Notes under the pieces: generated by a model
Told to the model about the DNA's origin: nothing
Seen by the model: the letters and a program-made list of their open reading frames with translations, nothing else
Databases searched by the model: none
Position numbers and translations under genes: made by a program
NCBI RefSeq assembly: GCF_003026285.1
Contig: NZ_PYOD01000006.1
Location: forward strand, 62,001 to 126,000
Length of the DNA stretch: 64,000 bases
Direction of reading: 5' to 3'
DNA from: Photobacterium profundum
Lineage (GTDB): Bacteria; Pseudomonadota; Gammaproteobacteria; Enterobacterales; Vibrionaceae
Part shown: one piece after another, positions 19,103-28,308 of the stretch
How positions within the stretch are numbered: position 1 is the stretch's first letter
Layout of the letters: every line of letters starts with the position of its first letter

Positions 19103-19437
19103 ATCTTTTACTAGCCTCGAATTCTTAATGCGTGGCAAGGATAGCAGAAAATGGCTGCTTTCATGCAGCGAAAATGCGAGATATTGATATCAAATTATGA
19201 TTTTGAATAATCTTTTATTCCATTTATTATTCCAGCAATCATCTTTGTTTGATCACGGCTAATTTTCACGATCTAATCACAGTAATTAATCAAATACTTG
19301 GGTTAATCTGAACGCTTTTACTGTATTTAATCGTTGTGCTTTCTATACGGATTGGTCTTTTCGTGAACAATTAACTTTTCAAGCCTGTAAACACTGGATA
19401 TACTCACAGTAGACTGTATAAACAAACAGGGTGAATC
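19103..19437. promoter_or_regulatory. lexA: plsB-lexA divergent intergenic region with two SOS boxes
   Basis: Two LexA boxes of the form CTG-N10-CAG lie at 19394-19409 (CTGGATATACTCACAG) and 19414-19429 (CTGTATAAACAAACAG), 20 bp apart as in E. coli lexA. A TATACT -10-like hexamer (19399-19404) overlaps the first box. This is standard autorepression. The remaining 280 bp toward plsB is AT-rich with no motif recognised. Confidence 0.88.
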
Positions 19438-20055
19438 ATGAAGCCGTTAACGCCGCGCCAACAAGAAGTCTTTGATTTGATCAAAGCAAAAATCGAAGAT
19501 AGTGGGATGCCGCCAACGCGTGCTGAGATCGCTCGTGAATTGGGGTTCCGTTCAGCGAATGCTGCTGAAGAACATTTAAAAGCGTTGGCACGTAAAGAAG
19601 TCATTGAAATTGTGCCGGGTGCATCACGAGGTATTCGTGTGTTACTCCATGATGAAGCTGAAGAAAAAGGCTTACCATTAATTGGTCGTGTTGCTGCTGG
19701 TGAACCTATTTTGGCTCAAGAGCATGTTGAAATGCATTATGAAGTTGATCCAACATTATTCAAGCCGCGCGCTGATTTTTTATTGCGTGTAAATGGCATG
19801 AGCATGAAAGACATCGGTATTATGGATGGCGATTTACTTGCTGTGCATAAAACCCAAGATGTTCATAACGGGCAAGTGGTTGTTGCTCGTGTTGATGATG
19901 ATGTAACAGTAAAGCGTCTTGATAAACAAGGTTCGCAAGTTTTGTTGCATGCTGAAAATGAAGATTTTGCTCCGATTGTTGTTGATCTTACTCATCAGCA
20001 ATTGACGATTGAAGGCATTGCTGTTGGTGTTATTCGTACTGCTGACTGGATGTAA
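19438..20055 (+). CDS. lexA: SOS repressor LexA
   Basis: A 205-residue repressor that self-cleaves when bound to RecA filaments. The winged helix domain ([29 protein letters not shown]) is followed by the cleavage site Ala87-Gly88 in GRVAAGEP and the catalytic Ser122 (GMSMKDIGI) and Lys159 (DVTVKRLD). The ATG at 19438 lies 8 bp after the second SOS box, where AACAGGG also serves as ribosome-binding site. Unlike E. coli, dinF does not follow; a methyltransferase gene does. Confidence 0.97.
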   Translation: MKPLTPRQQEVFDLIKAKIEDSGMPPTRAEIARELGFRSANAAEEHLKALARKEVIEIVPGASRGIRVLLHDEAEEKGLPLIGRVAAGEPILAQEHVEMHYEVDPTLFKPRADFLLRVNGMSMKDIGIMDGDLLAVHKTQDVHNGQVVVARVDDDVTVKRLDKQGSQVLLHAENEDFAPIVVDLTHQQLTIEGIAVGVIRTADWM

Positions 20056-20119
20056 TCGCTCCTTGTAAATGTTAATAAATCATTATGTTTTGCATTAGTA
20101 TCGAGAATACTTTGCAAAA

Positions 20120-20138
20120 CTTAATGATAGTCATTATC
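20120..20138 (+). promoter_or_regulatory. Fur box upstream of the methyltransferase gene
   Basis: The 19-base site CTTAATGATAGTCATTATC matches the Fur consensus GATAATGATAATCATTATC at 16 of 19 positions and continues with AT. It lies 28 bp before the preferred start codon, so Fur with iron would block transcription of the gene. Confidence 0.8.
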
Positions 20139-20166
20139 ATCTAATCCATATCACATGGAGATGATA

Positions 20167-20964
20167 ATGGTTAATTCCTCTCGATACCGCATACCTTCTG
20201 AATTGCTGCAGCCATTATGGCTTAGAAGCCGAGAAAGTTTGGCTGATGATGGACTTATTTATGATCCCATCGCCGCTGCTGCGTGTAGTCAGTGCCATCT
20301 TGTTCCTGATTGTCTAGCTGGCAATGTTTCTGAACGTCAATTACTGCATGCCACGCTTACCTTACAGTGTGATAAACAAGTCTTAAAATTTCTTCGCCGT
20401 CATCCCAATGGTTTTATTATCAATGTTGGGGCGGGGCTTGATACCCGTTTTTATCGTTTAGATAATGGCCGTTGTCGTTGGTTTGAATTAGATACAGATG
20501 AGAACCTTTTATGGCGTGAACGGCTTTTTCATCGCAGTGATCGGTATACCATGCAACGTGGTTCCGTCACTGATTTATCATGGTTAGCCTCATTGCCTGC
20601 TTGGAAAAATACCCCCGTTTTATTATTGTGCGATCAAGCACTATTGAAATGTGAAAGCCAAAAATTAGCCACTTTTATTCAGCGTATTGGCTGTCACTTT
20701 AGTCATATAGAAGCCTGTTTGGTCTTGGCTGGCGATCGTTGTGATTCTGCATTAGCTAAAAAGATGGGGGCTGAACAGTATCGTCACGGGTTTAAAGACC
20801 CTGCTCAACAAGTATTGAATTGGTTGCCATGGGCAGAGTTAATCAGTCGCTATAGTCCGCTCGATCATGATTGCCCGCGTTGGCGATCTTGGCAGCGTTG
20901 GATCGCAAGAATGCCAAGTTTGAAATACCGAGTTACCCCCGTATTGGTGCACATACGCTTCTAG
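20167..20964 (+). CDS. Class I SAM-dependent methyltransferase, leucine carboxyl methyltransferase-like
   Basis: A 265-residue protein with an LCMT/PPM-type fold. The SAM loop VGAGLDTRFYRLD (about residues 90-102) and the following WFELDTDENL acidic residue are diagnostic, and LLLCDQALLKC corresponds to the post-II region. Family members methylate carboxyl groups or small molecules such as polyketide precursors; the substrate here is unknown. ATG 20155 is in frame, but GGAG sits 6 bases before ATG 20167. A strong Fur box indicates induction under iron limitation, suggesting a role connected to iron stress or siderophore chemistry (inference). As I recall, a similar gene follows lexA in vibrios. 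Confidence 0.75.
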   Translation: MVNSSRYRIPSELLQPLWLRSRESLADDGLIYDPIAAAACSQCHLVPDCLAGNVSERQLLHATLTLQCDKQVLKFLRRHPNGFIINVGAGLDTRFYRLDNGRCRWFELDTDENLLWRERLFHRSDRYTMQRGSVTDLSWLASLPAWKNTPVLLLCDQALLKCESQKLATFIQRIGCHFSHIEACLVLAGDRCDSALAKKMGAEQYRHGFKDPAQQVLNWLPWAELISRYSPLDHDCPRWRSWQRWIARMPSLKYRVTPVLVHIRF

Positions 20965-21215
20965 ATCGTGACTTTTAGCGTCATATTTCCTTTTGTTACT
21001 GACTTCGCATCTGGTTATTCTACCTTCATGCCGGATTAATTTTTTATTAGTAATTCTTTGCTCATTTCTTCTGTTTTGTCCTAAGTTAAATGTAAACAAA
21101 GTGTTAATCAGTGTCTGAGCGCTACGCGTAGACGGACTGGTTTCTGCTATAACCTAGTGTTTTCATTGAACAGTTCTTGATGAATGTCAGGATGACAAAA
21201 GGAGAGGTCAGGAAG
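20965..21215 (+). promoter_or_regulatory. Leader region of the cytochrome c oxidase cluster
   Basis: The 251 bp before coxB must contain the cluster promoter. No confident -10/-35 pair or operator was recognised. The end, AAAGGAGAGGTCAGGAAG, is the coxB ribosome-binding region. Confidence 0.4.
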
Positions 21216-22364
21216 ATGATTCGTCGACTGATCAGCGTATTATTATTAAGTTTTTTGGCGTTGCCTGTGGCTGCTGAAACGAAAAGCATGCCGTTAAATA
21301 TGACCCAAGGGGTTACTCGGGTTAGCCAGCAGGTATACGACCTGCACATGACCATTTTCTATATTTGTGTGGTTATTGGCATTATTGTTTTTGGCATCAT
21401 GTTTTGGGCCATTGTCCATCATCGGAAATCGCGTGGCGCGGTCGCTGCCTCGTTTCATGAAAGTACCAAAGTCGAAATACTCTGGACCATCATTCCCTTC
21501 GTTATCCTTATTGCCATGGCGATTCCTGCGACAACCACTTTGCTAGCAATGGAAGACACGTCAGAGTCGGATATTACCATTCAAGTTACCGGCTCCCAAT
21601 GGAAATGGCATTACAACTATTTTAACGAAGATGTCGGTTTTTATTCACTGTTGGCCACCTCTTCTGCGGAAATCGAGAATGAACGCGATAAGCGTGAAAA
21701 CTATTTACTTGAAGTAGATCGTCCTCTGGTTTTGCCTATTGGTAAAAAAATCCGATTTCTTATTACCTCACAGGATGTAATCCATTCTTGGTGGGTACCT
21801 GCATTTGCAGTGAAAAAAGATGCCAACCCTGGTTTCATTAATGAAGCTTGGACACGTATAGATGAGCCCGGCATTTATCGTGGGCAGTGTGCCGAGCTGT
21901 GTGGAAAGGATCACGGATTTATGCCCATTGTGGTGATTGCCAAATCTCAAGGTGATTATGATTCTTGGCTTAAAAAAACCAAGGCCACTCAGCAAGCAGC
22001 ATATGAAGAAGAGCAACGTTTATTGTCAATGCAAATGCCGATGGAAGAGCTTATGGCGTTGGGTGAAAAAACCTATCTCGCGCGCTGTTCTGTGTGTCAT
22101 CAACCAACGGGAACTGGTATTCCAGGGGCATTCCCAGCGTTAGCTGGGCAAGGTGTTGCGATTGATCCGGCTAAGAAATTAGAGCATATCAGTATCGTTG
22201 TTCATGGCAAAAAAGGGACAGCAATGCAGGCATTCGGGCCTCAGTTAAGCCTGAAAGAATTAGCCGCTGTTATTACCTATGAGCGAAATGCATGGGGTAA
22301 CGATACGGGTGAAACCATACAAGCTGCAGAAGTGCAGGCTGTGCTCAACGGCAAAGAGCTTTAA
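21216..22364 (+). CDS. coxB: Cytochrome c oxidase subunit II with fused cytochrome c (caa3 type)
   Basis: A 382-residue subunit receiving electrons from cytochrome c. A signal peptide (MIRRLISVLLLSFLALPVAA) precedes two membrane helices. The CuA site is complete: His190 in VIHSWW, then Cys225 and Cys229 in CAELCGKDHGFM with His233 and Met236. A C-terminal cytochrome c domain binds heme through Cys291-x-x-Cys294-His295 (CSVCHQ). The open frame reaches 21177, but only ATG 21216 gives a proper signal peptide directly after a strong ribosome-binding site. First gene of the cluster; coxA follows 14 bp later. Confidence 0.95.
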   Translation: MIRRLISVLLLSFLALPVAAETKSMPLNMTQGVTRVSQQVYDLHMTIFYICVVIGIIVFGIMFWAIVHHRKSRGAVAASFHESTKVEILWTIIPFVILIAMAIPATTTLLAMEDTSESDITIQVTGSQWKWHYNYFNEDVGFYSLLATSSAEIENERDKRENYLLEVDRPLVLPIGKKIRFLITSQDVIHSWWVPAFAVKKDANPGFINEAWTRIDEPGIYRGQCAELCGKDHGFMPIVVIAKSQGDYDSWLKKTKATQQAAYEEEQRLLSMQMPMEELMALGEKTYLARCSVCHQPTGTGIPGAFPALAGQGVAIDPAKKLEHISIVVHGKKGTAMQAFGPQLSLKELAAVITYERNAWGNDTGETIQAAEVQAVLNGKEL

Positions 22365-22378
22365 GGGAGCAACAGACA

Positions 22379-24043
22379 ATGACGGATATGTTACGTGAAG
22401 AAGTTAAAACTGACGTTGAAGACAGCGACTCAAACAGCAGTATCTTAGAAGACGGCTCGTTAAAGAACGGTTTTTCAGATGATCAACATTCACAACATCA
22501 TCATCAACCTACTGGTTTTAAACGCTGGCTGTTTACGACCAATCATAAAGATATTGGTTCGTTATATTTAATATTCAGTTTTGCCATGTTTTTAACTGGC
22601 GGAGCGATGGCTATGGTAATTCGAGCTGAACTATTTCAGCCTGGATTACAGTTAGTTGAACCCAATTTCTTTAATCAAATGACCACTGTCCATGGCTTGA
22701 TTATGGTCTTTGGTGCTGTAATGCCGGCTTTTACTGGGCTGGCTAACTGGATGATTCCAATGATGATTGGTGCGCCAGATATGGCGTTACCAAGAATGAA
22801 TAACTGGAGCTTCTGGATTCTACCGTTTGCGTTTACGTTGTTGCTATCGTCGTTGTTTATGGAAGGCGGCGGTCCTAATTTTGGTTGGACGTTCTACGCA
22901 CCACTGTCGACTATGTATAGTCCTGCTAGTACGGGGTTATTTGTTTTTTCTATTCATATCATGGGGATTAGTTCAATCATGGGGGCGATCAATGTGATTG
23001 TGACCATTGTTAACTTACGCGCACCGGGTATGACTTACATGAAAATGCCTTTGTTTGTATGGACGTGGCTGATCACTGCTTTCTTATTAATTGCCGTAAT
23101 GCCCGTATTGGCAGGTGCCGTAACCATGGTACTTACGGATAAATATTTCGGGACGAGTTTCTTTAATGCCGCGGGGGGCGGCGATCCGGTGATGTTCCAG
23201 CATATCTTCTGGTTCTTTGGTCATCCCGAAGTCTACATCATGATTTTGCCGAGTTTCGGTATTATTTCGGCCATTATTCCTGCCTTTTCGCGTAAAAAAC
23301 TCTTTGGCTATAGTTCTATGGTGTATGCAACCGCATCGATTGCCGGGCTCAGTTTTCTCGTGTGGGCACACCACATGTTTACCACTGGTATGCCCGTGGC
23401 AGCTGAGCTGTTTTTTATGTATTGCACCATGTTGATCTCGGTGCCCACTGGGGTGAAAGTCTTTAACTGGGTTGCGACAATGTGGCGAGGCTCGTTGACC
23501 TTTGAAGTGCCGATGTTATTTGCTATCGCCTTTATTGTCTTGTTTACCATAGGCGGATTCTCTGGGCTGATGTTAGCCATTACCCCCGCTGATTTTCAAT
23601 ATCACGATACTTACTTTGTGGTTGCTCATTTTCATTACGTTCTGGTGTCGGGTGCCATCTTCTCCATCATGGCTGCGGCATATTATTGGATGCCTAAATG
23701 GACTGGGTATATGTTCGATGAACGGCTGGCTAAATGGCACTTTTGGTGCTCTGTCGTATCGGTGAACATTCTATTCTTCCCCATGCATTTTCTTGGGCTT
23801 GCGGGTATGCCACGTCGAATCCCTGATTATGCCCTGCAATTCGCCGATGTGAATGCGGTAGTTAGTATTGGCGGCTTTATGTTTGGTTTATCTCAACTGA
23901 TTTTCTTGGCTGTCGTGGTTAAGTGTATTCGCGGTGGTGAGCCAGCAGCAGCAAAACCATGGGAAGGGGCTGAAGGGTTGGAATGGACGGTTGCTTCACC
24001 TGCACCTCATCATACATTTTCAACACCACCAAAAATTGATTAG
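22379..24043 (+). CDS. coxA: Cytochrome c oxidase subunit I
   Basis: A 554-residue catalytic subunit with 12 expected membrane helices that holds low-spin heme a and the a3-CuB centre and pumps protons. Ligands are visible: His105 (TTVHGLIM), CuB His282 with the crosslinked Tyr286 (GHPEVY), His331-His332 (WAHHMFTTG), heme a3 His417 and heme a His419 (VAHFHYV). The residues AFTGLANWMIPMMIGAPDMA mark an A1-type enzyme. The first 45 residues form an acidic, His-rich soluble extension. RBS AAGGGAGC precedes the start. Confidence 0.97.
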   Translation: MTDMLREEVKTDVEDSDSNSSILEDGSLKNGFSDDQHSQHHHQPTGFKRWLFTTNHKDIGSLYLIFSFAMFLTGGAMAMVIRAELFQPGLQLVEPNFFNQMTTVHGLIMVFGAVMPAFTGLANWMIPMMIGAPDMALPRMNNWSFWILPFAFTLLLSSLFMEGGGPNFGWTFYAPLSTMYSPASTGLFVFSIHIMGISSIMGAINVIVTIVNLRAPGMTYMKMPLFVWTWLITAFLLIAVMPVLAGAVTMVLTDKYFGTSFFNAAGGGDPVMFQHIFWFFGHPEVYIMILPSFGIISAIIPAFSRKKLFGYSSMVYATASIAGLSFLVWAHHMFTTGMPVAAELFFMYCTMLISVPTGVKVFNWVATMWRGSLTFEVPMLFAIAFIVLFTIGGFSGLMLAITPADFQYHDTYFVVAHFHYVLVSGAIFSIMAAAYYWMPKWTGYMFDERLAKWHFWCSVVSVNILFFPMHFLGLAGMPRRIPDYALQFADVNAVVSIGGFMFGLSQLIFLAVVVKCIRGGEPAAAKPWEGAEGLEWTVASPAPHHTFSTPPKID

Positions 24044-24098
24044 CCCTATTATTCGCTTCATTGATTTAATTTGTCGGTGACCTTCGCAGGGGTACATT

Positions 24099-24689
24099 AT
24101 GAGCAGCTCAGAAAAGAAAGCAGAGCAGAAATCCAGTACAGATGGAGATACAAAACAACAAGGCAAGAAGCGGTCTTTTTGGTCTTTAATATTGATGTCT
24201 GTCGCCATGTTTGGCTTCGCTTTTGCCTTAGTGCCGCTCTATGACGTGTTTTGTGATCTCACGGGAATTAACGGTAAAACGGCAAATACGCCAACGGAAC
24301 AGAGCCAGCGTATTGTTAGTGATCGTGAGGTGACGGTGGAGTTTGTGGCTTATATCAATCCGGGGATGCAGTGGACTTTTGAACCGCAAATTACCCGTAT
24401 TGTGGTTAATCCGGGGGAAACGAAAACCATTAAATATGCTGCCCGTAATCTGACTGCGACGGCATCAATCGGTCAGGCTGTGCCGTCGGTTTCTCCAGGT
24501 TTAGCGGCTCGTTACTTTAATAAGATCGAATGCTTTTGCTTTAACCATCAGCCTTTAGAGGCGGGAGAGTCGGCAGAGTTACCCTTAGTGTTCTATATCG
24601 ATCCCGATCTACCTGAAGATATAAACACATTAACTTTGGCTTATACCTTATATGACGCGCAGCCTGCGGGCACAGCGCTAACGCAATGA
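24099..24689 (+). CDS. ctaG: Cytochrome c oxidase assembly protein CtaG (Cox11)
   Basis: A 196-residue copper chaperone that delivers CuB to subunit I. A charged N-terminus (residues 1-28) and one membrane anchor (FWSLILMSVAMFGFAFALVP) lead to a periplasmic domain with YDVFCDLTGINGKT and the copper-binding CFCFNHQPL motif. The start ATG 24099 follows a GCAGGGG sequence. It is placed between subunits I and III, the standard order in proteobacterial caa3/aa3 clusters. Confidence 0.95.
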   Translation: MSSSEKKAEQKSSTDGDTKQQGKKRSFWSLILMSVAMFGFAFALVPLYDVFCDLTGINGKTANTPTEQSQRIVSDREVTVEFVAYINPGMQWTFEPQITRIVVNPGETKTIKYAARNLTATASIGQAVPSVSPGLAARYFNKIECFCFNHQPLEAGESAELPLVFYIDPDLPEDINTLTLAYTLYDAQPAGTALTQ

Positions 24690-24707
24690 AAAAAAGAGGT
24701 TGTAAAG

Positions 24708-25625
24708 ATGTCTAATCCTTACAGTGAACATGAATCGTCTCTTCCTGAGCAATCAGCGAATAAACCCCATGAACATTATTATGTACCTGATGCCAGCATA
24801 TGGCCGATTGTCGGGGCTATTGCTTTATTTCTGATCGCGTTAGGGGCAGGTGCAACGGTCGGTGATTTGTTCAATGGACAGGGGCCGTGGATTCTACTGA
24901 CCGGTGTTGGTTTAATTCTTTTTATGCTAACGGGTTGGTTTCGAGATGTGATTCAAGAATCGATGGGGGGCTTGTATAGCTCACAGATGGATCGTTCATT
25001 TCGCCAAGGTATGAGTTGGTTTATTTTCTCTGAAGTGATGTTTTTCTTTGCCTTTTTTGGGGCGTTATTTTACGCCCGTATGATTTCAGTTCCTTGGTTG
25101 GGTGGCGCTGGCAATAATGAGATGACGAATTTGGTGCTATGGCCAGAATTTGTCGCGCAATGGCCTCTAATTAAAACCCCCGATGGCAGTGAAACTCAAG
25201 CTATGGGACCTATCGGCTTACCGTTATACAACACCATGATTTTATTGGTTTCATCTGTCACTGTACATATTGCACATACGGCATTAGAGACAAACAATCG
25301 TAAACGGCTGACCTTATTTCTGTTGTTAACCGTTCTACTTGGTAGTTTATTTGTTTACTTGCAAGGCGTGGAGTATATCCATGCTTATCAAGATATGGAC
25401 TTAACACTCGATGCTGGGGTGTATGGTAATACATTTTTCTTGCTCACCGGTTTTCACGGGCTGCATGTCACCTTAGGTACGATCATGCTATTCGTGGTGT
25501 GGTGCCGTATTTTAAAAGGACACTTTACGCCGCATCAGCATTTTGCTTTTCAAGCCGGCGCTTGGTATTGGCACTTTGTCGATGTGGTTTGGCTGTGCCT
25601 ATTTATTTTCGTCTATATTTTATAA
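24708..25625 (+). CDS. coxC: Cytochrome c oxidase subunit III
   Basis: A 305-residue, seven-helix subunit stabilising the active site of subunit I. Signature sequences include WFRDVIQESMGG, SEVMFFFAFFGALFYA, FFLLTGFHGLHV and AWYWHFVDVVWLCLFI. A 38-residue soluble N-terminus and a roughly 35-residue loop after helix two (WLGGAGNNEMTN, then GSETQAMGP) are present. Spacing to ctaG is 18 bp. The next gene on this strand is the SURF1 gene, beyond a minus-strand gene. Confidence 0.95.
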   Translation: MSNPYSEHESSLPEQSANKPHEHYYVPDASIWPIVGAIALFLIALGAGATVGDLFNGQGPWILLTGVGLILFMLTGWFRDVIQESMGGLYSSQMDRSFRQGMSWFIFSEVMFFFAFFGALFYARMISVPWLGGAGNNEMTNLVLWPEFVAQWPLIKTPDGSETQAMGPIGLPLYNTMILLVSSVTVHIAHTALETNNRKRLTLFLLLTVLLGSLFVYLQGVEYIHAYQDMDLTLDAGVYGNTFFLLTGFHGLHVTLGTIMLFVVWCRILKGHFTPHQHFAFQAGAWYWHFVDVVWLCLFIFVYIL

Positions 25626-25651
25626 GAGATTCGTCTTTACAGGCTTGTTCG

Positions 25652-25873
25652 CTAATAAGGGCGAGGGTTTGGTTCAATGATCCCCGTGGTTATTGCCAGT
25701 AATAATAGGGCAAAGATAAAAACGGACAGAAGAAGACGGCGGCCAAGAAAGTGTGACATCGGCTTATTGGATGATAACGGATCAGTCTTGCTCTTAAGCA
25801 TCATTGGCAATGCTCGAAATAGGTTCAGCACAATAAATATTAATAGGCAGACGATGGTGGCTTTAATGAGCAT
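25652..25873 (-). CDS. DUF2909-type twin-transmembrane protein, antisense within the cox cluster
   Basis: A 73-residue protein with two hydrophobic helices (residues 5-27 and 47-66) joined by a polar loop (KSKTDPLSSNKPMS). Proteins of this DUF2909 type occur in cytochrome oxidase clusters of other gammaproteobacteria at the same place, between subunit III and SURF1. It is on the opposite strand, with only 26 bp to coxC and 26 bp to the SURF1 start, so its promoter must lie within the SURF1 coding region. A role in oxidase assembly is likely by association; nothing is proven. Confidence 0.75.
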   Translation of the reverse strand: MLIKATIVCLLIFIVLNLFRALPMMLKSKTDPLSSNKPMSHFLGRRLLLSVFIFALLLLAITTGIIEPNPRPY

Positions 25874-25899
25874 GGCGTCTCCAAGGGTGAAAGGTAAGT

Positions 25900-26592
25900 A
25901 TGCGAAGGATTGGTTTCATACTTTTTACTTTGGCGGTAATGACGACATTGGTCAAGTTGGGTCTGTGGCAAATGTCGCGTGCGCAAGAAAAAGAAGCATT
26001 GAATATTGCCTTAGAACGCCGCAGCGAACAGGTTTACTACAGCCTTGCTAGCTTACCTTCTGATCCCCGTTGGTATGGATTAACCCTTCATGGCAAGTTT
26101 GAACATAGCAAAGCTGTGTTACTTGATAATCAACTGTATCGAGGTCGCCCTGGTTATCACTTACTCTATCCTTTTGCGGTGGATGATGGATGGTTTTTAG
26201 TCAATCTCGGTTGGATTGCAGCACCGCAATATCGTGAGCAATTACCAGTACTGCCTGAGCATCATGGTGAGCTTAAAATTACAGGCATTATTGCAAAGCC
26301 GTCACAACTTATTGAGCTGTCAGCTGAGTCACTGGATTTTGATTGGCCGTTAAGGGTTCAAAATCTGCACATGGATGAATTATCAACAGTTATGAATCTG
26401 CCCCTCCAGCCGTGGATATTACAAATTGAGCCTGGCAGCCCTGTCGCTTTACAGCAAACGTGGACCCCTGTGGTAATGGGGCCGCAAAAACATTACGCCT
26501 ATGCATTGCAATGGTTTTTGTTAGCTATCGCTGTGTCAGGTTTAGCGTTCTGGTGGTTAAAACCACCAAGCACGGGTCACCGTCAGGAATGA
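25900..26592 (+). CDS. SURF1-family oxidase assembly protein
   Basis: A 230-residue protein with one membrane helix at each end (residues 3-20 and 203-220) and a periplasmic domain between them. It is thought to help insert heme a into subunit I. Typical SURF1 sequences are GLWQMSRAQEK, LLDNQLYRGRPGYHLLYPF, VNLGWIA and KHYAYALQWF. The start ATG 25900 has AAAGG upstream. Confidence 0.92.
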   Translation: MRRIGFILFTLAVMTTLVKLGLWQMSRAQEKEALNIALERRSEQVYYSLASLPSDPRWYGLTLHGKFEHSKAVLLDNQLYRGRPGYHLLYPFAVDDGWFLVNLGWIAAPQYREQLPVLPEHHGELKITGIIAKPSQLIELSAESLDFDWPLRVQNLHMDELSTVMNLPLQPWILQIEPGSPVALQQTWTPVVMGPQKHYAYALQWFLLAIAVSGLAFWWLKPPSTGHRQE

Positions 26593-26625
26593 CATTTTCG
26601 AGATACCGCTATAAAAGGATGTTAA

Positions 26626-27189
26626 ATGAAAAAAAATAGGATGTTGCTGTTATTACTCGGTGCCTTTGTTTTGCCGTTTGTATTGGCAAAAACCGTACTA
26701 GACTTAAATTGGTATCAAGGTGGTGTGACGAATCGCGGGCAGCTATTAGCATCGCCATTTAGCGCAGAATGGTTAAGTGAGCCAGAGACGTGGCAACTAG
26801 TGTATTTGTTACCCGAATCGTGTGATGAAAAATGTGAGGGTGCATTGTTTAATTTACGCCAAGTACCACAAGCGATAGGGGCCTATAAAGAGCGCGTAAA
26901 CAGTGTGGTGTTGATTACTGATGGTTTGCAACGTAATGGTAAAGTTGTTGATGAAAAAATAATTAATGAAGAACAAATGAATGGGTTGGAACTCATCGCC
27001 ATTTCTCAGCAGGTTGTTTCACAAATAAAAACACTGGAATTTGGTATGAATGCGATTTATATCGCTGATCCATTGGGTAATGTCATGATGGCGTATCCTT
27101 TAGTAACAGGGCAGGCTGAGATTTTAGCGCAGGGAAAAGACGTGTTACGTGATCTTAAACGGCTATTAAAGCTCTCGAGAATCGGTTAA
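26626..27189 (+). CDS. Sco-like thioredoxin-fold protein of the oxidase cluster
   Basis: A 187-residue protein with an N-terminal membrane anchor (residues 5-24) and a periplasmic domain. Cys66-x3-Cys70 (ESCDEKCEGAL) after the strand WQLVYLLP, plus IYIADPLGNVMMAYP near the C-terminus, copy the layout of Sco/SenC copper chaperones. The His that completes the Sco copper site, normally just before that last strand, is not seen (FGMNAIYIADP). It corresponds in position to the hypothetical gene between SURF1 and ctaA in Pseudomonas clusters. No standard sco gene lies nearby, so it may supply CuA delivery or a redox role; this is inference. Confidence 0.7.
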   Translation: MKKNRMLLLLLGAFVLPFVLAKTVLDLNWYQGGVTNRGQLLASPFSAEWLSEPETWQLVYLLPESCDEKCEGALFNLRQVPQAIGAYKERVNSVVLITDGLQRNGKVVDEKIINEEQMNGLELIAISQQVVSQIKTLEFGMNAIYIADPLGNVMMAYPLVTGQAEILAQGKDVLRDLKRLLKLSRIG

Positions 27190-27246
27190 ATCCCAGTATA
27201 TAGATGCCAAAATAGGTCGATTTGATAGGCACAAGGAATGGAGCCG

Positions 27247-28308
27247 ATGCGATTATTTAGTTTTAAATCTCTTATCTATTTTACTTTTCTTCTTTCTCTT
27301 TGTGTTATCGCCTTAGGCGCTTATACCCGTTTGACTGAAGCGGGCTTAGGCTGTCCAGATTGGCCTGGTTGTTACGGTTTTATTTCGGTGCCCCAAAGCA
27401 CTGAGCAGCAATTAGTCGCACAACAAATTTTCCCCTCTAAGCCGCTAGAAGTTGAAAAAGCATGGAATGAAATGGTGCACCGTTACTTTGCAGGTAGTTT
27501 AGGCATATTAATTTTACTGATTAATGCGCTGGCTTGGCGACGTAAATACGCCCCCAAATTATTGCCTGCTTTATTATTAGTCACTGTTATTTTTCAGGCC
27601 TTGCTTGGTATGTGGACGGTCACCCTGGCACTGATGCCTATTGTGGTGATGGGGCATTTATTAGGTGGCTTTACCACTGCTTCTTTATTATTGCTCTTGG
27701 TATTGAGAGTCCGGCAACAAGAGCGTAAATCTACCGCTATTTTTTCTTCAATGTTGCATTCACCGCGGTCATCTTCAAGTTATTTGAAAGTATTCGCCCT
27801 AGGTGCGTTATTTGTGGTGGTGGTGCAAATTGCGTTAGGCGGGTGGACAGCATCTAACTATGCCGCAGTCGCGTGTACTCAACTACCTGTGTGCGAAGGT
27901 GATTGGCAAGGTAATTTTGACCCAACGGCATTTGAACCGATTCAGCCTGTTCATGATAGTTATCAATATGGGGTGCTTAACTATCATCAACGTGTATCGA
28001 TTCATGTTGCTCATCGAATAGGAGCGATGGTGACCACGGCAATATTAATATTATTGATTGGTTTTTTGCTACGTACCGCTGGGTTACGAAAATATGGGTT
28101 TATCCTCACTGCTGCATTAATTGTGCAAGTGAGTTTAGGGATTACGAATATTGTGGCGAGCTTACCTTTGCTGGTGGCTGTAGGGCATAACGTAATGGGT
28201 GTCGTTTTATTATTAAGTATTGTTGCAACCAATTATCGTATCTATTGCGGGCAACAAATTCTGCAAGGATCGCATCTATTTGCACGGGAGGGTAGAAATC
28301 ATGGCTAA
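27247..28308 (+). CDS. ctaA: Heme A synthase CtaA (Cox15)
   Basis: A 353-residue membrane enzyme oxidising the C8 methyl of heme O to the formyl group of heme A. Two four-helix halves each carry His ligands: [13 protein letters not shown] and VVMGHLLGG in the first, [15 protein letters not shown] and VAVGHNVMG in the second. The extracytoplasmic loops hold paired Cys ([10 protein letters not shown] and VACTQLPVC). ATG 27238 is an alternative start three codons up; GGAG suits ATG 27247 better. It overlaps cyoE by 8 bp. Confidence 0.94.
   Translation: MRLFSFKSLIYFTFLLSLCVIALGAYTRLTEAGLGCPDWPGCYGFISVPQSTEQQLVAQQIFPSKPLEVEKAWNEMVHRYFAGSLGILILLINALAWRRKYAPKLLPALLLVTVIFQALLGMWTVTLALMPIVVMGHLLGGFTTASLLLLLVLRVRQQERKSTAIFSSMLHSPRSSSSYLKVFALGALFVVVVQIALGGWTASNYAAVACTQLPVCEGDWQGNFDPTAFEPIQPVHDSYQYGVLNYHQRVSIHVAHRIGAMVTTAILILLIGFLLRTAGLRKYGFILTAALIVQVSLGITNIVASLPLLVAVGHNVMGVVLLLSIVATNYRIYCGQQILQGSHLFAREGRNHG

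Noticed and set aside
25677-26051. 124-codon plus-strand frame over the DUF2909-type gene and SURF1 start
   Set aside because: It overlaps two better-supported genes, and its Arg/Asn-rich product resembles no protein.
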